Assembly (NCBI GenBank): GCA_942491535.1
Contig: CALOBV010000020.1
Location: 191,478 to 255,477, forward strand
DNA length: 64,000 bases
Direction: 5' to 3'
Origin: JAUVKT01 sp942491535
GTDB lineage: Bacteria > Bacteroidota > Bacteroidia > Bacteroidales > VadinHA17
In this document: one piece after another, positions 50,935-61,186 of the stretch
Position numbering within the stretch: the stretch's first letter is position 1
Layout of the letters: each line of letters opens with the position of its first letter
Program-made: the position numbers and the translations under genes
Notes under the pieces: generated by a model
Database searches by the model: none
Seen by the model: the letters and a program-made list of their open reading frames with translations, nothing else
What the model was told of the DNA's origin: nothing

Positions 50935-51564
50935 ATGAAGAATCTAATTTATTTAGCTGTTCTGTTGCTTTCATTTGGATGCAACCCGACTAAGGAGGAT
51001 AAATCTTTGAAAGAAGGGGACACTAATAATTTTGATAGGACTCAAAATCAATTTACTAAAGTCCCACTTCTTGATACTATCATTAGGTCAGATGATCCGC
51101 ACGAATTTAGACCATGGCAGATAAAATCATTTGTGGATGAATCAGGAAACCTGAGCGATGAAAAATATGTTAAATACTATACCACAATTTTTATCAATAC
51201 TCCTGATTCATCTTTCCAGTATGTTTATGTGAAAGTTATTGTCACTAAGAATACTGCAGGGATTTTTATTCATGATAATGGTTCAAAGCACCCGGCTAAA
51301 AAATTAACTGGAACAGTCACTATGACAATGGCATTATCCAGCCATGAAAAATCTGTAATAGAAATAGATACTGAGTGGGATATTAATGGCGGGTTTAGAA
51401 TTGTAAACAATGTTAATCCAGAAAAGTCATATTTTACTGATTTTTTAAACTGTTTAAAAAATAGCCCATCAGGATTCGTAGTAAGCTTTGAAGATGAATA
51501 TTTAACTGAATATTCATTTTTTATACCGACAGAAGGATTTTCCGAAGAGTTCACACTCCTATAG
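50935..51564 (+). CDS. Orphan lipoprotein
   Basis: The 209-residue protein has a lipoprotein signal with lipobox SFGC at residue 16 and a mature domain without recognisable motifs (PHEFRPWQIKSFVDESGN, EIDTEWDINGGFRIVNNVNP). It is beta-strand rich with no cysteines apart from the lipobox and one in the C-terminal third (FLNCLKNSP). I cannot assign a family. It lies in the block between the two long direct repeats and is followed by a terminator at 51727. Confidence 0.7.
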   Translation: MKNLIYLAVLLLSFGCNPTKEDKSLKEGDTNNFDRTQNQFTKVPLLDTIIRSDDPHEFRPWQIKSFVDESGNLSDEKYVKYYTTIFINTPDSSFQYVYVKVIVTKNTAGIFIHDNGSKHPAKKLTGTVTMTMALSSHEKSVIEIDTEWDINGGFRIVNNVNPEKSYFTDFLNCLKNSPSGFVVSFEDEYLTEYSFFIPTEGFSEEFTLL

Positions 51565-51726
51565 GTATTCGAATAAGCCCATTGATCAGGTATCAGCCGG
51601 CCCTTGCCTGCTTCTTTAATGCTGCATAATAGGATTCGAACTTATAAATGATCGTTAGATGTAATAGCGATAATGTTTCTGGTAATTTCTTAACTGAATT
51701 AATGAGCGCTTGAAAGGGATTCAAGG

Positions 51727-51761
51727 AGGGAAGTATCATTTGTAGTACTTCCCTTTTATTT
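51727..51761 (+). terminator. Intrinsic terminator downstream of the orphan lipoprotein
   Basis: AGGGAAGTA (51727-51735) and TACTTCCCT (51746-51754) pair perfectly around a 10-base loop, followed by TTTATTT. It lies 163 bases after the lipoprotein stop and 50 bases before the next gene. Confidence 0.75.
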
Positions 51762-51810
51762 GTGTTTGATAAGCAGTTAGTTTAAATTTATATATCCAAA
51801 CCTAACCTCT

Positions 51811-53718
51811 ATGGCTGATAAACCTGATAATCCATTCAAGTTCTGGGAGGAGCTAAAGCGAAGGAAGGTAGTTCGTGTAATTATTGGATACGCTGCTGCT
51901 TCGTTTGTTACTATTGAACTTACTAATAATATTACAGAACCTTTAAGCTTACCTGAATGGGTTCCTACTCTAATTATTGTACTGCTTGCCATTGGATTCC
52001 TGATTGCTATTGTAATGTCATGGATATTTGACGTTACTCCACAGGGAATAAAAAAGACAGAGTCAGGCAAAACTGTTAAAGGAAAGACTCCACCAGAACC
52101 CGTTGAAAGAAAGTTTAAAGTAAGCGATGCAATTATTGCTGTCCTTCTTGTGGCTGTTATAATTTTAGCTTATCCAAGGATTTTTAACAAGAATAAATAC
52201 AAGAATATCAGGGATGAGGATGGTAGAATATCAGTTGTTGTGATGCCGTTTCATAATATGACAAATGACACCCTCTGGGATGTCTGGCAGGAAGGGATAC
52301 AAAATGAATTAATAACAGACCTTTCTAATATCAAAGAAGAACTTTCAGTGCGCCAGTTTCAAAGCGTTTATGATATAATCGAAAGTACAAATTATGCTTC
52401 CATTACTCCATCTTTTGCAAGTGATATATCTCGTAAACTTGAAGCACATACTTTTATAATGGGAAGCATTAAGGAATCAGGAGATAGATTTCGGATAAAC
52501 GCACAATTATTTAACACTGAAACGGTAGAGATTTATAAGACCTTTGAGATAGACGGTGATTCGGAAGACAATGTTTTGCCTATAATAGATTCATTAAAAC
52601 TACTTATCAGGAATTATCTAATAATTGAGGGTATGATTAAGGACATGGACTATGATATAAAGTCATGGATAAAAACAGATAACCCCGAAGTCTATCGATA
52701 TATTTTAAATGCAACAAAACTTTTTAACGCACTTGATTGGGAATTCGGAATAGAAGAATGTAATAAGGCATTGAAAATAGATTCAAGTATAATGATGTTG
52801 AACAGTTTATTGATTGCGGCTTACTCAAATAGTGGGCAATATGAAAAAGCAAAGCAACTCATAAATAAGATCAGCGTATATAAAGATGACATAAATATCT
52901 CCGATTTTGATCAATATATAATAAAGTATTGGGAAGCCCTTTTTGAAAAGGACATAGCAAAATGCATCAAATACGACAAACTTTTCATAGAGATAGACCC
53001 GCACAACAGGAAGGTGTGGTATCAGCTAGGATTTGACTATACTAAAATTTGGAAGTACGAAGAAGCAATTGATGCCTTTGAAAAAGTTTTCGAGCTTGAC
53101 AAGCAATGGGGGGTGCCAGGGATTTGGAAGCCAACCTATCTTGATCTTGGGGGAGCATACCATAAAGTTGGTAATCATAAAAGAGAAAGAGAGGTTTATG
53201 AGATGGGGTTAGAATTATTTCCTGAATATGATCGAATAATTCGCCTACAGGCTATATGTGCTCTATCACAGGGTGATACAATAGAAGCCAATAAATATTT
53301 AGCAAGGTATATTACTATTAGAGAAAGAGAAAGATTGCAAGAAGCACAAAAACAAAATATTCTTGGTAATATTTACTGGAGTGCGAATATAATGGATAAA
53401 GCAGAAGCTTATTATCTTGAAGCTCTCGACCTAAATCCTAATTTTACCGGAGCAATGTATAATCTTGCAAGCCTGTATTTTGAGAAAGATTATAATATTT
53501 CACAGGGTATAGAATTAATAAATAAAGTTTTGGAATTTTACCCTGAATCTTCGGATTGTATCGCTACAAAGGGATGGGGATTATTTAGAGAAGGGAAGTA
53601 TGAAGAATCCCTTGAGCACTTAGAAAAATCATGGGATATGAAAACATACTATAATCATGAACTCTATCTAAATATACAAGAGGTTAAACAAGCCCTTGCC
53701 AGGCAGAATAGCGATTAA
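51811..53718 (+). CDS. Two-TM TolB-like/TPR protein, paralogue 2
   Basis: The 635-residue protein starts MADKPDNPFKFWEELKRRKV and shares the N-terminal module (FVTIELTNNITEPLSLPEW, IGFLIAIVMSWIFDVTPQGI) with the other two paralogues, but is more diverged. A TolB-like domain (VVVMPFHNMTNDTLWDVWQE) covers about residues 140-270 and at least six TPR units follow (EAIDAFEKVFELDKQW, KAEAYYLEALDLNPNFTGAM). A single helix at about 108-124 precedes the TolB-like part. It lies between the FISUMP/lipoprotein genes and paralogue 3, with its own terminator downstream at 53741. Confidence 0.82.
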   Translation: MADKPDNPFKFWEELKRRKVVRVIIGYAAASFVTIELTNNITEPLSLPEWVPTLIIVLLAIGFLIAIVMSWIFDVTPQGIKKTESGKTVKGKTPPEPVERKFKVSDAIIAVLLVAVIILAYPRIFNKNKYKNIRDEDGRISVVVMPFHNMTNDTLWDVWQEGIQNELITDLSNIKEELSVRQFQSVYDIIESTNYASITPSFASDISRKLEAHTFIMGSIKESGDRFRINAQLFNTETVEIYKTFEIDGDSEDNVLPIIDSLKLLIRNYLIIEGMIKDMDYDIKSWIKTDNPEVYRYILNATKLFNALDWEFGIEECNKALKIDSSIMMLNSLLIAAYSNSGQYEKAKQLINKISVYKDDINISDFDQYIIKYWEALFEKDIAKCIKYDKLFIEIDPHNRKVWYQLGFDYTKIWKYEEAIDAFEKVFELDKQWGVPGIWKPTYLDLGGAYHKVGNHKREREVYEMGLELFPEYDRIIRLQAICALSQGDTIEANKYLARYITIRERERLQEAQKQNILGNIYWSANIMDKAEAYYLEALDLNPNFTGAMYNLASLYFEKDYNISQGIELINKVLEFYPESSDCIATKGWGLFREGKYEESLEHLEKSWDMKTYYNHELYLNIQEVKQALARQNSD

Positions 53719-53740
53719 AATATCATATTTTACCAGATAA

Positions 53741-53770
53741 GCCACCTATCATTCCGATAGGTGGTTTTTT
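53741..53770 (+). terminator. Strong intrinsic terminator of TPR paralogue 2
   Basis: CCACCTATC (53742-53750) pairs perfectly with GATAGGTGG (53756-53764) around ATTCC, followed by TTTTTT. It lies 23 bases after the stop codon. Confidence 0.88.
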
Positions 53771-53835
53771 ATTTACTAAAACTTACAACTTTATCAACCC
53801 TGCCTGCCGTTCTACCTGCCACAGTCATGGCATCC

Positions 53836-54013
53836 AGGAGTTTAGAGTGATTTTGAGAGCTTATGGAAGAGTAAGCCTAATTACGGGGTTGGGATTAATT
53901 GATTAATAGAATTGTTTTCATAACTTGCATATAACCAACATTTAACCTACATGGCCAGTGATTCAAATAGACTTTCCAGATTCTGGCAGGAATTAAAAAG
54001 ACGGAGAGTAATA
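53836..54013. repeat. Direct repeat, copy 2 (upstream and 5' end of TPR gene 3)
   Basis: This is the second copy of the segment at 47959-48136, offset by exactly 5877 bases, covering the 115 bases before the start codon and the first ~60 coding bases. Recombination between copies would delete 5.9 kb. Confidence 0.85.
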
Positions 54014-55729
54014 CATGTTATCACATTGTATGCTTCAACATCATTCATAATAATAGAACTGATCAATAACCTGGCGGAGCCCCTGAACCTGAAGCCCAAT
54101 CTTCTTACTATCGTCGTGATAGTGCTGGCTATTGGATTCCCACTGGCCATAATACTATCCTGGCTATATGATCTGACCTCAGAGGGTGTTGAGAAAACCA
54201 AATCTATCGAAGAGCTTAAGGAAGGAGAGAAGTCGGTGATCCCCAATGCATGGAAAATCGCAACCTATGTTAGTTTTGTGATGATTTTGGGACTGGCCCT
54301 CCTCAATATTGTGGGTGGAGGCAAAAAGTTACGTGCAGGTGACATTCAGTCATTAGTGATCCTGCCTTTCGATAATTTCACAGGTGATGACCAATTGGAA
54401 TATTTTGTATCAGGCATGCATGCCTCTCTGATTGGGGATATTGGACAGGTGGGCGGATTGCACGTTAAATCCAGGACTTCCTCCAATGCATTCAAAGGGA
54501 CGGATATGACCATCCCGGAAATTGCGTCAAAGCTAGGAGCTGATGCTGCCCTGGAAACAGCTGTAATGTGCCTGGGCGACACCATATGTATCCAGTTACG
54601 GCTCGTAAGCACAACTGGCGATGAGAAGCAGCTCTGGGTGGCAGATTACAGGGAGGAGAAAAGCCAGATACTTAACCTCTATAACCGGATCACAAAGCAA
54701 ATTGCAAAAGAGGTGATGGTTGAATTATCTACCGATGAGAAACGCCGGCTGGATAAGATGCGAACAGTGGATAAAGAAGCCTATGATGCCTACCTAAGTA
54801 GTTATGAGTACTGGGGAGATCTCAGCAAAGAGTCGCTGGATAAGGCCTATGAATATCTTAGTCAGGCCATTGAAAAAGATCCTGAATGGGCTCCCTTATA
54901 TGCTGGGATGGCACAGGTATGGGTGGGACGATTGCAAATGGGAATGGTGGAAACAACGCTTGGGCGTCAAAGGATTCATGAAAACATAAACAAAGCATTT
55001 GAACTGGATCCCGACTTTCCCGATTCACATTTTATCAATGGCATCATCTCCACCTGGACCGACTGGAATTGGGAGCAGGGAGAAAAATCCTTCCTGAAGG
55101 CCCTGTCCATCAATCCCAACGATGTGATGTCACGCATTTATTATGCGCATTTACTTTTCATTCTTCATCGACCAGATGAGGCACTTACCCAGGGAAAGCT
55201 GGCAGTGGAACTGGACCCTTTAAATCCCCTGGTCCTTGGATTATATTCTGTAGTTTTGAGATCCACAGGCCAATTCCAGAAAGCCCTGGAGTCTGCAGAA
55301 AAGGCACTAGTTATCAATCCTGAACATAGCTTTTCCTTGTTTGAATTGAAAAATACTCTTCTTGCCATGGGGGAGTATGATAAGGCTTTTGAATATCGAA
55401 AAATAGTCCTGGCCAGATTTTTCGGAGAGGAGCTCATACAATCTTTTGATCTGATTTTTAGAGAGGAGGGGTATGTTGCCGCTGAGAAAGAGATTGTATA
55501 TCAATTTGAGCTATTGGCTCAGGAAAGGCATGTTTCTACCAATGTAATGGCAAGCAGACACTACTCGAATAGAGAATACAGCAAAGCCCTTGATGATCTT
55601 GAGAAAGGGTATGATTTGCATGAGCCCAATATGCCCTATATTGCAGCTGGCTACAACGGTTTTGTCGAGTTGTATGACAGCATCAGGTTTATCGCCATCG
55701 TGAAGAAAATGAACTCTGCCCCTTCCTAA
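53951..55729 (+). CDS. Two-TM TolB-like/TPR protein, paralogue 3
   Basis: The 592-residue protein is a close paralogue of the 48074 gene: both start with SDSNRLSRFWQEL and continue RRRVIHVIT, and their promoters are almost identical. It has N-terminal helices (FIIIELINNLAEPLNL, AIGFPLAIILSWLYDL), a TolB-like domain (LVILPFDNFTGDDQLEYFVS) and TPR helices (AYEYLSQAIEKDPEWAPLYA, ALESAEKALVINPEHSFSLF). The last part is diverged from paralogue 1. It forms, with paralogues 1 and 2, a family local to this region. No effector domain is present. Confidence 0.82.
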   Translation: MASDSNRLSRFWQELKRRRVIHVITLYASTSFIIIELINNLAEPLNLKPNLLTIVVIVLAIGFPLAIILSWLYDLTSEGVEKTKSIEELKEGEKSVIPNAWKIATYVSFVMILGLALLNIVGGGKKLRAGDIQSLVILPFDNFTGDDQLEYFVSGMHASLIGDIGQVGGLHVKSRTSSNAFKGTDMTIPEIASKLGADAALETAVMCLGDTICIQLRLVSTTGDEKQLWVADYREEKSQILNLYNRITKQIAKEVMVELSTDEKRRLDKMRTVDKEAYDAYLSSYEYWGDLSKESLDKAYEYLSQAIEKDPEWAPLYAGMAQVWVGRLQMGMVETTLGRQRIHENINKAFELDPDFPDSHFINGIISTWTDWNWEQGEKSFLKALSINPNDVMSRIYYAHLLFILHRPDEALTQGKLAVELDPLNPLVLGLYSVVLRSTGQFQKALESAEKALVINPEHSFSLFELKNTLLAMGEYDKAFEYRKIVLARFFGEELIQSFDLIFREEGYVAAEKEIVYQFELLAQERHVSTNVMASRHYSNREYSKALDDLEKGYDLHEPNMPYIAAGYNGFVELYDSIRFIAIVKKMNSAPS

Positions 55730-55778
55730 CAACTAGGTGTTAGTGTTGCTCGACTCGCCAAACTCATCTCGTGAGCTC

Positions 55779-55796
55779 ATCCCGATCATTCGGGAT
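55779..55796. repeat. ATCCCGA-TCAT-TCGGGAT hairpin
   Basis: A perfect 7-bp stem with TCAT loop lies 50 bases after the stop of TPR paralogue 3. It has the same architecture as the CCCCGA-GCAT-TCGGGG hairpins at 20.9-21.0 kb, with different outer base pairs. Confidence 0.55.
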
Positions 55797-55941
55797 TCGC
55801 TTGCTCGCCTGCGAGAGCTTATTTTAAACGATTCTCCCCTTATGTTATGAAATAAAGTTGTATTTTCCATCAAAATATATGATAATTGTCTGGTAACGAA
55901 ATAATTTACGACCTGTCTATGATGATTAATTAATTTGAGCA

Positions 55942-57285
55942 ATGTGTCGAGGTAAATTTATGTTAGTCTGCATATTAACCTTTATCTGCTTGGTCGGCCA
56001 TTCACAGACCTATTCAAGCAAAGATAATTACACGGGAGTATGGGATTCTCAAACTACCTGGAATCCCGAATGGCCCGATCCCGTTTACAATATAAGTGGG
56101 CTAAACATCAATATTTATGGCAAAATTACTTCAAGGGACTCAATCTCTTTCACTGGAAATGCTAATATCCTTACAATATATGATACTCTGATAGTTAATG
56201 GCAGCCTGGATCTAAGCAACAACTGCAGTATAATAGTTAATGATGGTGCTATTTTACTGGTAATAGGAAATCTCCGTCTTGACAATCAAAGCAATATTAC
56301 AGCAAATGGCCTGATAGTGGTAACAGGGAATATAATAAAGAAAAGTTCCTTGGTACGAATTTTTCAAGTAACGACAATCCGGTTAGAGTATTTGTTCGGG
56401 ATGGTTTATCCGATAGAGGTAAGTGACAATCTATCTAATTACGAGGTTTTAAATTGTACATCTCCGGTAAATATAGTTTACCCAAATTCAAACTGCACCT
56501 ATGGGGATTACATGGATTTTCTAAACAGCCAGTATAATAATCTTTTTCAGCAGAGCCTTGCGGAACTAAACACAAGTTATATACTTCCTGTTTGTGTAGG
56601 GGACCATAAATCTTTCCTCAACTACAGGGAAAGATTATCAATGGCCCGGGCCGGATAGTTTCTTTAGCAACGAGCAAAGCCCCGTACTCCCTGATGCGGA
56701 TATAAGCATGGTAGGAGATTACATAATAAATATTACTACAATTGGTGACTTTACTGATACTGATACCATAAGCGTAGAAATTCTGGACTACCCGATTGCT
56801 AATCCCGGCCCCGACCAGAGGCTCGTTTTTACTTTTGAACGGATGGAGGCCGGTCTGGAAGATAACGAAACAGGTATCTGGACCGTATTGTCGGGCTCCG
56901 GTATTATTGCCGATACCATCCCCCGGCACACTTGTTAGTGATCTGTCTATTGGAGAAAACAGATTTCTATGGACAGTAAGCAATGGTGCCTGTGAAACAA
57001 GTGCAGAAATATTGATCATGGTGGAATCTTTATTCGTTCCGTCTGTAATTACCCCGAATGGTGATGGGGTAAATGATCTCTTCATCATTGGAGATGCTCA
57101 AATGAAAGTTGAGCTCATCATATTTAACAGGTGGGGAATAGTTGAATATACAAACCCGTGATTATGATAATAATTGGGATGGAAAAAACAACAATGGCAA
57201 CGATTTGCCAGTCGACACCTATTTTTATGTTCTGAATTTCACCAATAATATTACACTTAAAGGCTCAATACTAATTCAAAGATAA
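55942..57285 (+). pseudogene. Secreted protein with T9SS type-B C-terminal domain, several frameshifts
   Basis: The first frame gives a signal peptide (MLVCILTFICLVGHS) and a beta-helix-like domain (ISFTGNANILTIYDTLIVNG). After several shifts (about 56340, 56420, 56607, 56925, 57160), conserved segments reappear: VLPDADISMVGDYIIN, ISVEILDYPIANPGPDQRL, SVITPNGDGVNDLFIIG, ELIIFNRWGIVEY, DYDNNWDGKNNNGNDLP, ending with the gliding-motility-associated type-B sorting domain just before the PorP/SprF gene. The intact protein would be ~447 residues. Nothing between shifts contains in-frame stops. The neighbouring PorP gene fits the usual cargo-plus-PorP pair. The ATG at 55960 is a likely alternative start. 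Confidence 0.72.
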
Positions 57286-58193
57286 ATGGGCAGAATAGGA
57301 CTCAGTATATTGCTTGTTTTATTTTCCTTAAGTTCTGCAGGCCAGAAAATACCAGTGTCAGGCCAGTATATTCATGATGCTCTTTATATCAATCCTGCTT
57401 TTGCAGGGAGTCATAACTCTCTTAGTGCTACATTTCTTTACAGAAGCCAATGGGTCGGGTTGGAGGATGGTCCCCGAAACAAGATATTATCTGTTCACGC
57501 ACCCTTATTTAATGATCGTGTTGGACTGGGCTTTTTAATTGATCATAGTAGTATTGGCGTATTTAATGAAACCTGTTTTCTGGCTAACTATGCTTACAGG
57601 CTTGAAGTATATAATGGTATCCTGGCTTTTGGATTAGGGTTCGGGATTACCATACAGAATATATCCTGGCAGGATCTAATCTCCATTGACCCAAATGATC
57701 GCCTACTGTCGTATGAGAATAGTTCTGCTTTAATGCCTGAGTTTAGCCTGGGAACATTCTATTACACGGATAGATATTTTATTGGTTTATCCATTCCATT
57801 ATTTTTAAGCCACGATTTTGATAAAGACAGCGGTAAATATATCCCTAAAAATAAATTCTCCGAATACAATTACATGCTAATGGCAGGATATAAATTTAAC
57901 CTGGGAACATCTCTTATTATGTCCCATCTGTTCTGAAGTGCATCATGCTGGCTCCGCCCCTCAGATTGATTATAATTTACTTTTTACACTTAAAAAGAAG
58001 GTGACATTTGGTGCCGGTTTCAGAAGTGGAGGGGGAATTACAGGGATGTTCATCTACCAGGTAAATAATCAGTTAAAGATTGTCTATTCATATAATTTGA
58101 AATGGGCGATCTGAGAAAGTGTTGCCCTCCTCACATGAAGTAACAATAAACTATACCTTAAATTACTCCAGGCAAGTAGGAAGTCCGAGATAG
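57286..58193 (+). pseudogene. PorP/SprF-family outer-membrane protein, several frameshifts
   Basis: The N-terminal 217 residues (57286-57936) are a clear PorP/SprF protein: signal peptide (RIGLSILLVLFSLSSAG), QYIHDALYINPAFAGSHNSL, YRSQWVGLEDGP and GFLIDHSSIGVFNE. Beyond ~57930 the family sequence continues in other frames (QIDYNLLFTLKKKVTFGAGF, GGGITGMFIYQ, QLKIVYSYN) and ends with HEVTINYTLNYSRQVGSPR and a stop at 58193. At least three shifts are needed. PorP/SprF proteins assist surface attachment of T9SS type-B cargo, here probably the product of 55942-57285. Confidence 0.75.
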
Positions 58194-58212
58194 GCAAAAA
58201 GATAAATGTAAT

Positions 58213-60058
58213 ATGTCAAAGTCTTTATATATCATCTTAATATACACTTTCCTGGCGGGAATTAGCCTTGATTTATCCGGCCAGCAATATGAAATAAACC
58301 CTGTCTCTTTCAATTCAAATCTAAAATCCGAATTTTCGCCCATGGAACCGGACTGGTATATATCTCAAACCAGAGAAGTAATTCTATTGCAGGGTATCTG
58401 GACAACGAAAAGAGACTATATAATATTTACTATATCGCCAGGAAAGGCAAGAATAGCTGGGATATCCCCAGAATACTATCACCCTCATTAACAACTGAGT
58501 ATACGATGGCCCTGTGACTTTTAACAGGGATCAGAGTATAATATACTTTTCAAGGAATAATGATATAAGTAAGGTTTATAAGGATATAGATGATACAACT
58601 AATACTCTTTGCATCTATTCTGCTAAATTGGTAGATGGAGTCTGGACTAATCTCTCATATGCTCCATTTAATAATCTGGAGTATAATTATACCACTCCGT
58701 CTCTTGAAAGAAATGGGAAAAGGCTATATTTTTCATCAGACATTCCCGGAGGTAAGGGGATTCGATCTATACCTTGCGATATTGATGGAGACAACTGGAG
58801 TCGGGCAATAAATCTGGGAGAGAAAATAAATACTCCGGGAGATGAATCTTTTCCACATATTGATGATTTTGGAAGGCTCTATTTTTCCTCAGATTCTCTG
58901 CCTGGAAATGGAGGCCTCGATATCTACTACACCAGCGAAATAAATGGAAAGTGGTCAAGCCCTGTACATCTTGATTCAACCATTAATTCACCAGCTGATG
59001 ATTTTGGAATAGTTATAGATTCAACATATAATATCGGGTATTTCTCATCCAACAGGGGCATCTCTGATGACATTTACAGCTTCCAACCTTTGCAACCGCT
59101 GACGTGCATTGGATAATCAAGATTTATGCTATTTTTGACGTGCAAAATTCTACTACCTCGACACGTGAATTGATATATATGGCATTCAACAAGGGATTGA
59201 TAGAGGGGGTATGAGGTTATACATTGCTTCCCTGGACCTGGAACCTATGAGGTAGGTTTGACAATAATTAACAGAACGGTGGGAGATACAATCGCGAACA
59301 ACAAACCATTTTATTACTCAATTGAGCAAACAGATGATTTCGGGATTCAGGCCCCTTCAATAGGTCTTGTTGATTCACCTGTTCAGTTCGATTTGCGAAG
59401 GCCGGAGCCTGGTATGGTTTCGGTTAGCGAATATTACTGGAATAAAGGTATTGGTTTTATAAAGGCAAATGATAGTTATTCAGCTAGCTTTTTGAATAGC
59501 GGAGTCTATAATATTATGCTTGGTGTAACAGGGTATGATTATCGTTCAAATGAAAAAATGAAACTGTGCATTACTAAAAAGATCATGATTTTTGATTCTC
59601 TCGAAATAATGACCGCCAGGGTTCCAGAAAGCAATAATTTAAGCAGTGATAGTCTCAAGGCCAATAATAAGAGTATGTTAAAACTTCAGACTCAGGCATT
59701 TTTAGCTGATAATCTTACGCCCCATCATAAAGAGCTTATAGAGTATGAATTAAAGTCCTTTATCCCCCATGCAATTAATTTTCGAAGAGGCAGCACAATC
59801 TCACATTCGGACCCCATACTAAGTGGAATAACCAGGGTTCTTAGTAAAAACCCGGACCTGGGTATTGAGATTGTAGTTCATGGTAACTATGATAATTCTG
59901 AAGTATCCATAGATGAAACCGGAAAATGGGCCAGGGAGATTACTGTATATTTTTTAAAACATGAGATCCCAGTCAAATCCTTTTCCGCAGATCAGGTTCA
60001 GTTTCAGAATGATTATAAAACCGAACCAGGCGATGATAGGCCTTTTGATGGTTTATGA
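58213..60058 (+). pseudogene. PD40-repeat/PKD/OmpA-like protein, many frameshifts
   Basis: The product starts with a signal peptide (MSKSLYIILIYTFLAGISL). In changing frames it contains PD40-type repeats (IIYFSRNNDISKVYKDID, NGKRLYFSSDIPGGKG, FGRLYFSSDSLPGNGGLDI, NIGYFSSNRGISDDIYSF), a PKD domain (CFPGPGTYEVGLTII) and a decayed OmpA-like C-terminus (FRRGSTISHSDPIL, LGIEIVVHGNYDNSEVS). This domain order is common next to PorP/SprF and T9SS genes. At least six frameshifts are visible (about 58340, 58510, 58760, 58775, 59100 and 59120-59240). The last part (59258-60058) is one long open frame. Confidence 0.72.
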
Positions 60059-60373
60059 TTTTATCTTTTTGCAAGGAGAGCAAATAAGATAGAAATGCTC
60101 CACAGAATCATTTCTATACGGTCAGCCCCAATAACAGCAAGCTAAAAGCCTGATTTTGCCTGAGGGGAGTCCGGGATCACTCCTCCGAGAACTCGGGGTC
60201 ATGAGATCGTCCCAAATACCTCGGGACTCGCTGCTGCCTTCGACAGGTCTTTTATTCTCCAACCGTGAGCTTGGGGTCGACATATCTCAGAAATAGCGTA
60301 TCACTGCTATTTTTAAATAGTAGCCACCAAATTCCCTGGCTGGAGATATTGGATGAAATTCGAAATATAAATT
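60059..60373. other. 315-base intergenic region of mosaic repeats
   Basis: No gene is visible. It holds CCGAG-AA-CTCGG and GTCCC...GGGAC hairpins near 60186 and 60209 and the phrase AAAGCCTGATTTTGCC, then TGAGGGGAGTCCGGGAT (60145-60176), which recurs near 63420 and 63494. Confidence 0.6.
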
Positions 60374-61186
60374 CTATTCTCTTCTAAAGAAATTATCGAA
60401 AAATAACACCTGGTATTGTAGGGAATTGAACCAATATTTTACATTGTGTCCCCCAGGCCTTTCAATATAGTCATGTTCGATATTTAAGTATAGCATCTTC
60501 TCATGTAGCTTGCGATTTACGTCTATAAAAATATCATCAATACCACAATCTATTATTATTGCCAGCTTATTCGTATTGCACAGATATAATTGAGCCAAAA
60601 CAGTATTCTTGTCCCAATTTTCTGGATATAGTTCTTTTTTACCAAGGCGTTTTGCTAAATCCCAATTAAGTGGAAATGGTCTTATATCAACACCACCACT
60701 CATACTTCCTGCAGCACCAAAGATATCCTGATGACGCATTGACAAATAAAGAGCTCCGTGGCCACCCATACTTAATCCCATAATTGCTCTACCTTCTCTA
60801 CCCTTTATCGTATTGTACTTTTTATCAATGTAGCTTACCAATTCTTGAGCTACAAAGGTTTCATATCTCATTGTGGAATCGACAGGGCTGTCTAAATACC
60901 AGCTTGAAAATTCTGGGTCTGGGCATACGAAAACCATATTAAATTGATCTGCAAAATTCAATAGATGTGGGCTACTTACCGACATGGCATAGGTTCCACC
61001 GTAACCTGTCAAAAAATAAATTACAGGATATCCCTCTTCTGTTATAGAATAAGCATCAGGGCTTACAACACATGCCTTAACATACTTCTTCATGGAGTTA
61101 CTGTAAACATCTACAGTGTCGACCTTTGCTGCCTTTACCAGTATTGTAATACTAATAAAGCAAATTAAGATTAGGATTCGTTTCAT
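60374..61186 (-). CDS. Secreted esterase of the FrmB/esterase D family
   Basis: The 270-residue protein has a signal peptide (residues 1-19) and an alpha/beta-hydrolase fold of the putative esterase (PF00756) type. The nucleophile is in IMGLSMGGHGALYLS (about residue 139), the acid in LAIIIDCGIDDIF and the histidine in ERPGGHNVKYW. Relatives include S-formylglutathione hydrolase, mycolyltransferase and ferulic acid esterase, so the real substrate is unknown. The signal peptide points to an envelope role such as releasing acyl groups from polysaccharide. No neighbours suggest a pathway. Confidence 0.85.
   Translation of the reverse strand: MKRILILICFISITILVKAAKVDTVDVYSNSMKKYVKACVVSPDAYSITEEGYPVIYFLTGYGGTYAMSVSSPHLLNFADQFNMVFVCPDPEFSSWYLDSPVDSTMRYETFVAQELVSYIDKKYNTIKGREGRAIMGLSMGGHGALYLSMRHQDIFGAAGSMSGGVDIRPFPLNWDLAKRLGKKELYPENWDKNTVLAQLYLCNTNKLAIIIDCGIDDIFIDVNRKLHEKMLYLNIEHDYIERPGGHNVKYWFNSLQYQVLFFDNFFRRE

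Noticed and set aside
51625..51660. tRNA suggested by GGATTCGAAC
   Set aside because: No cloverleaf can be formed around it on either strand.
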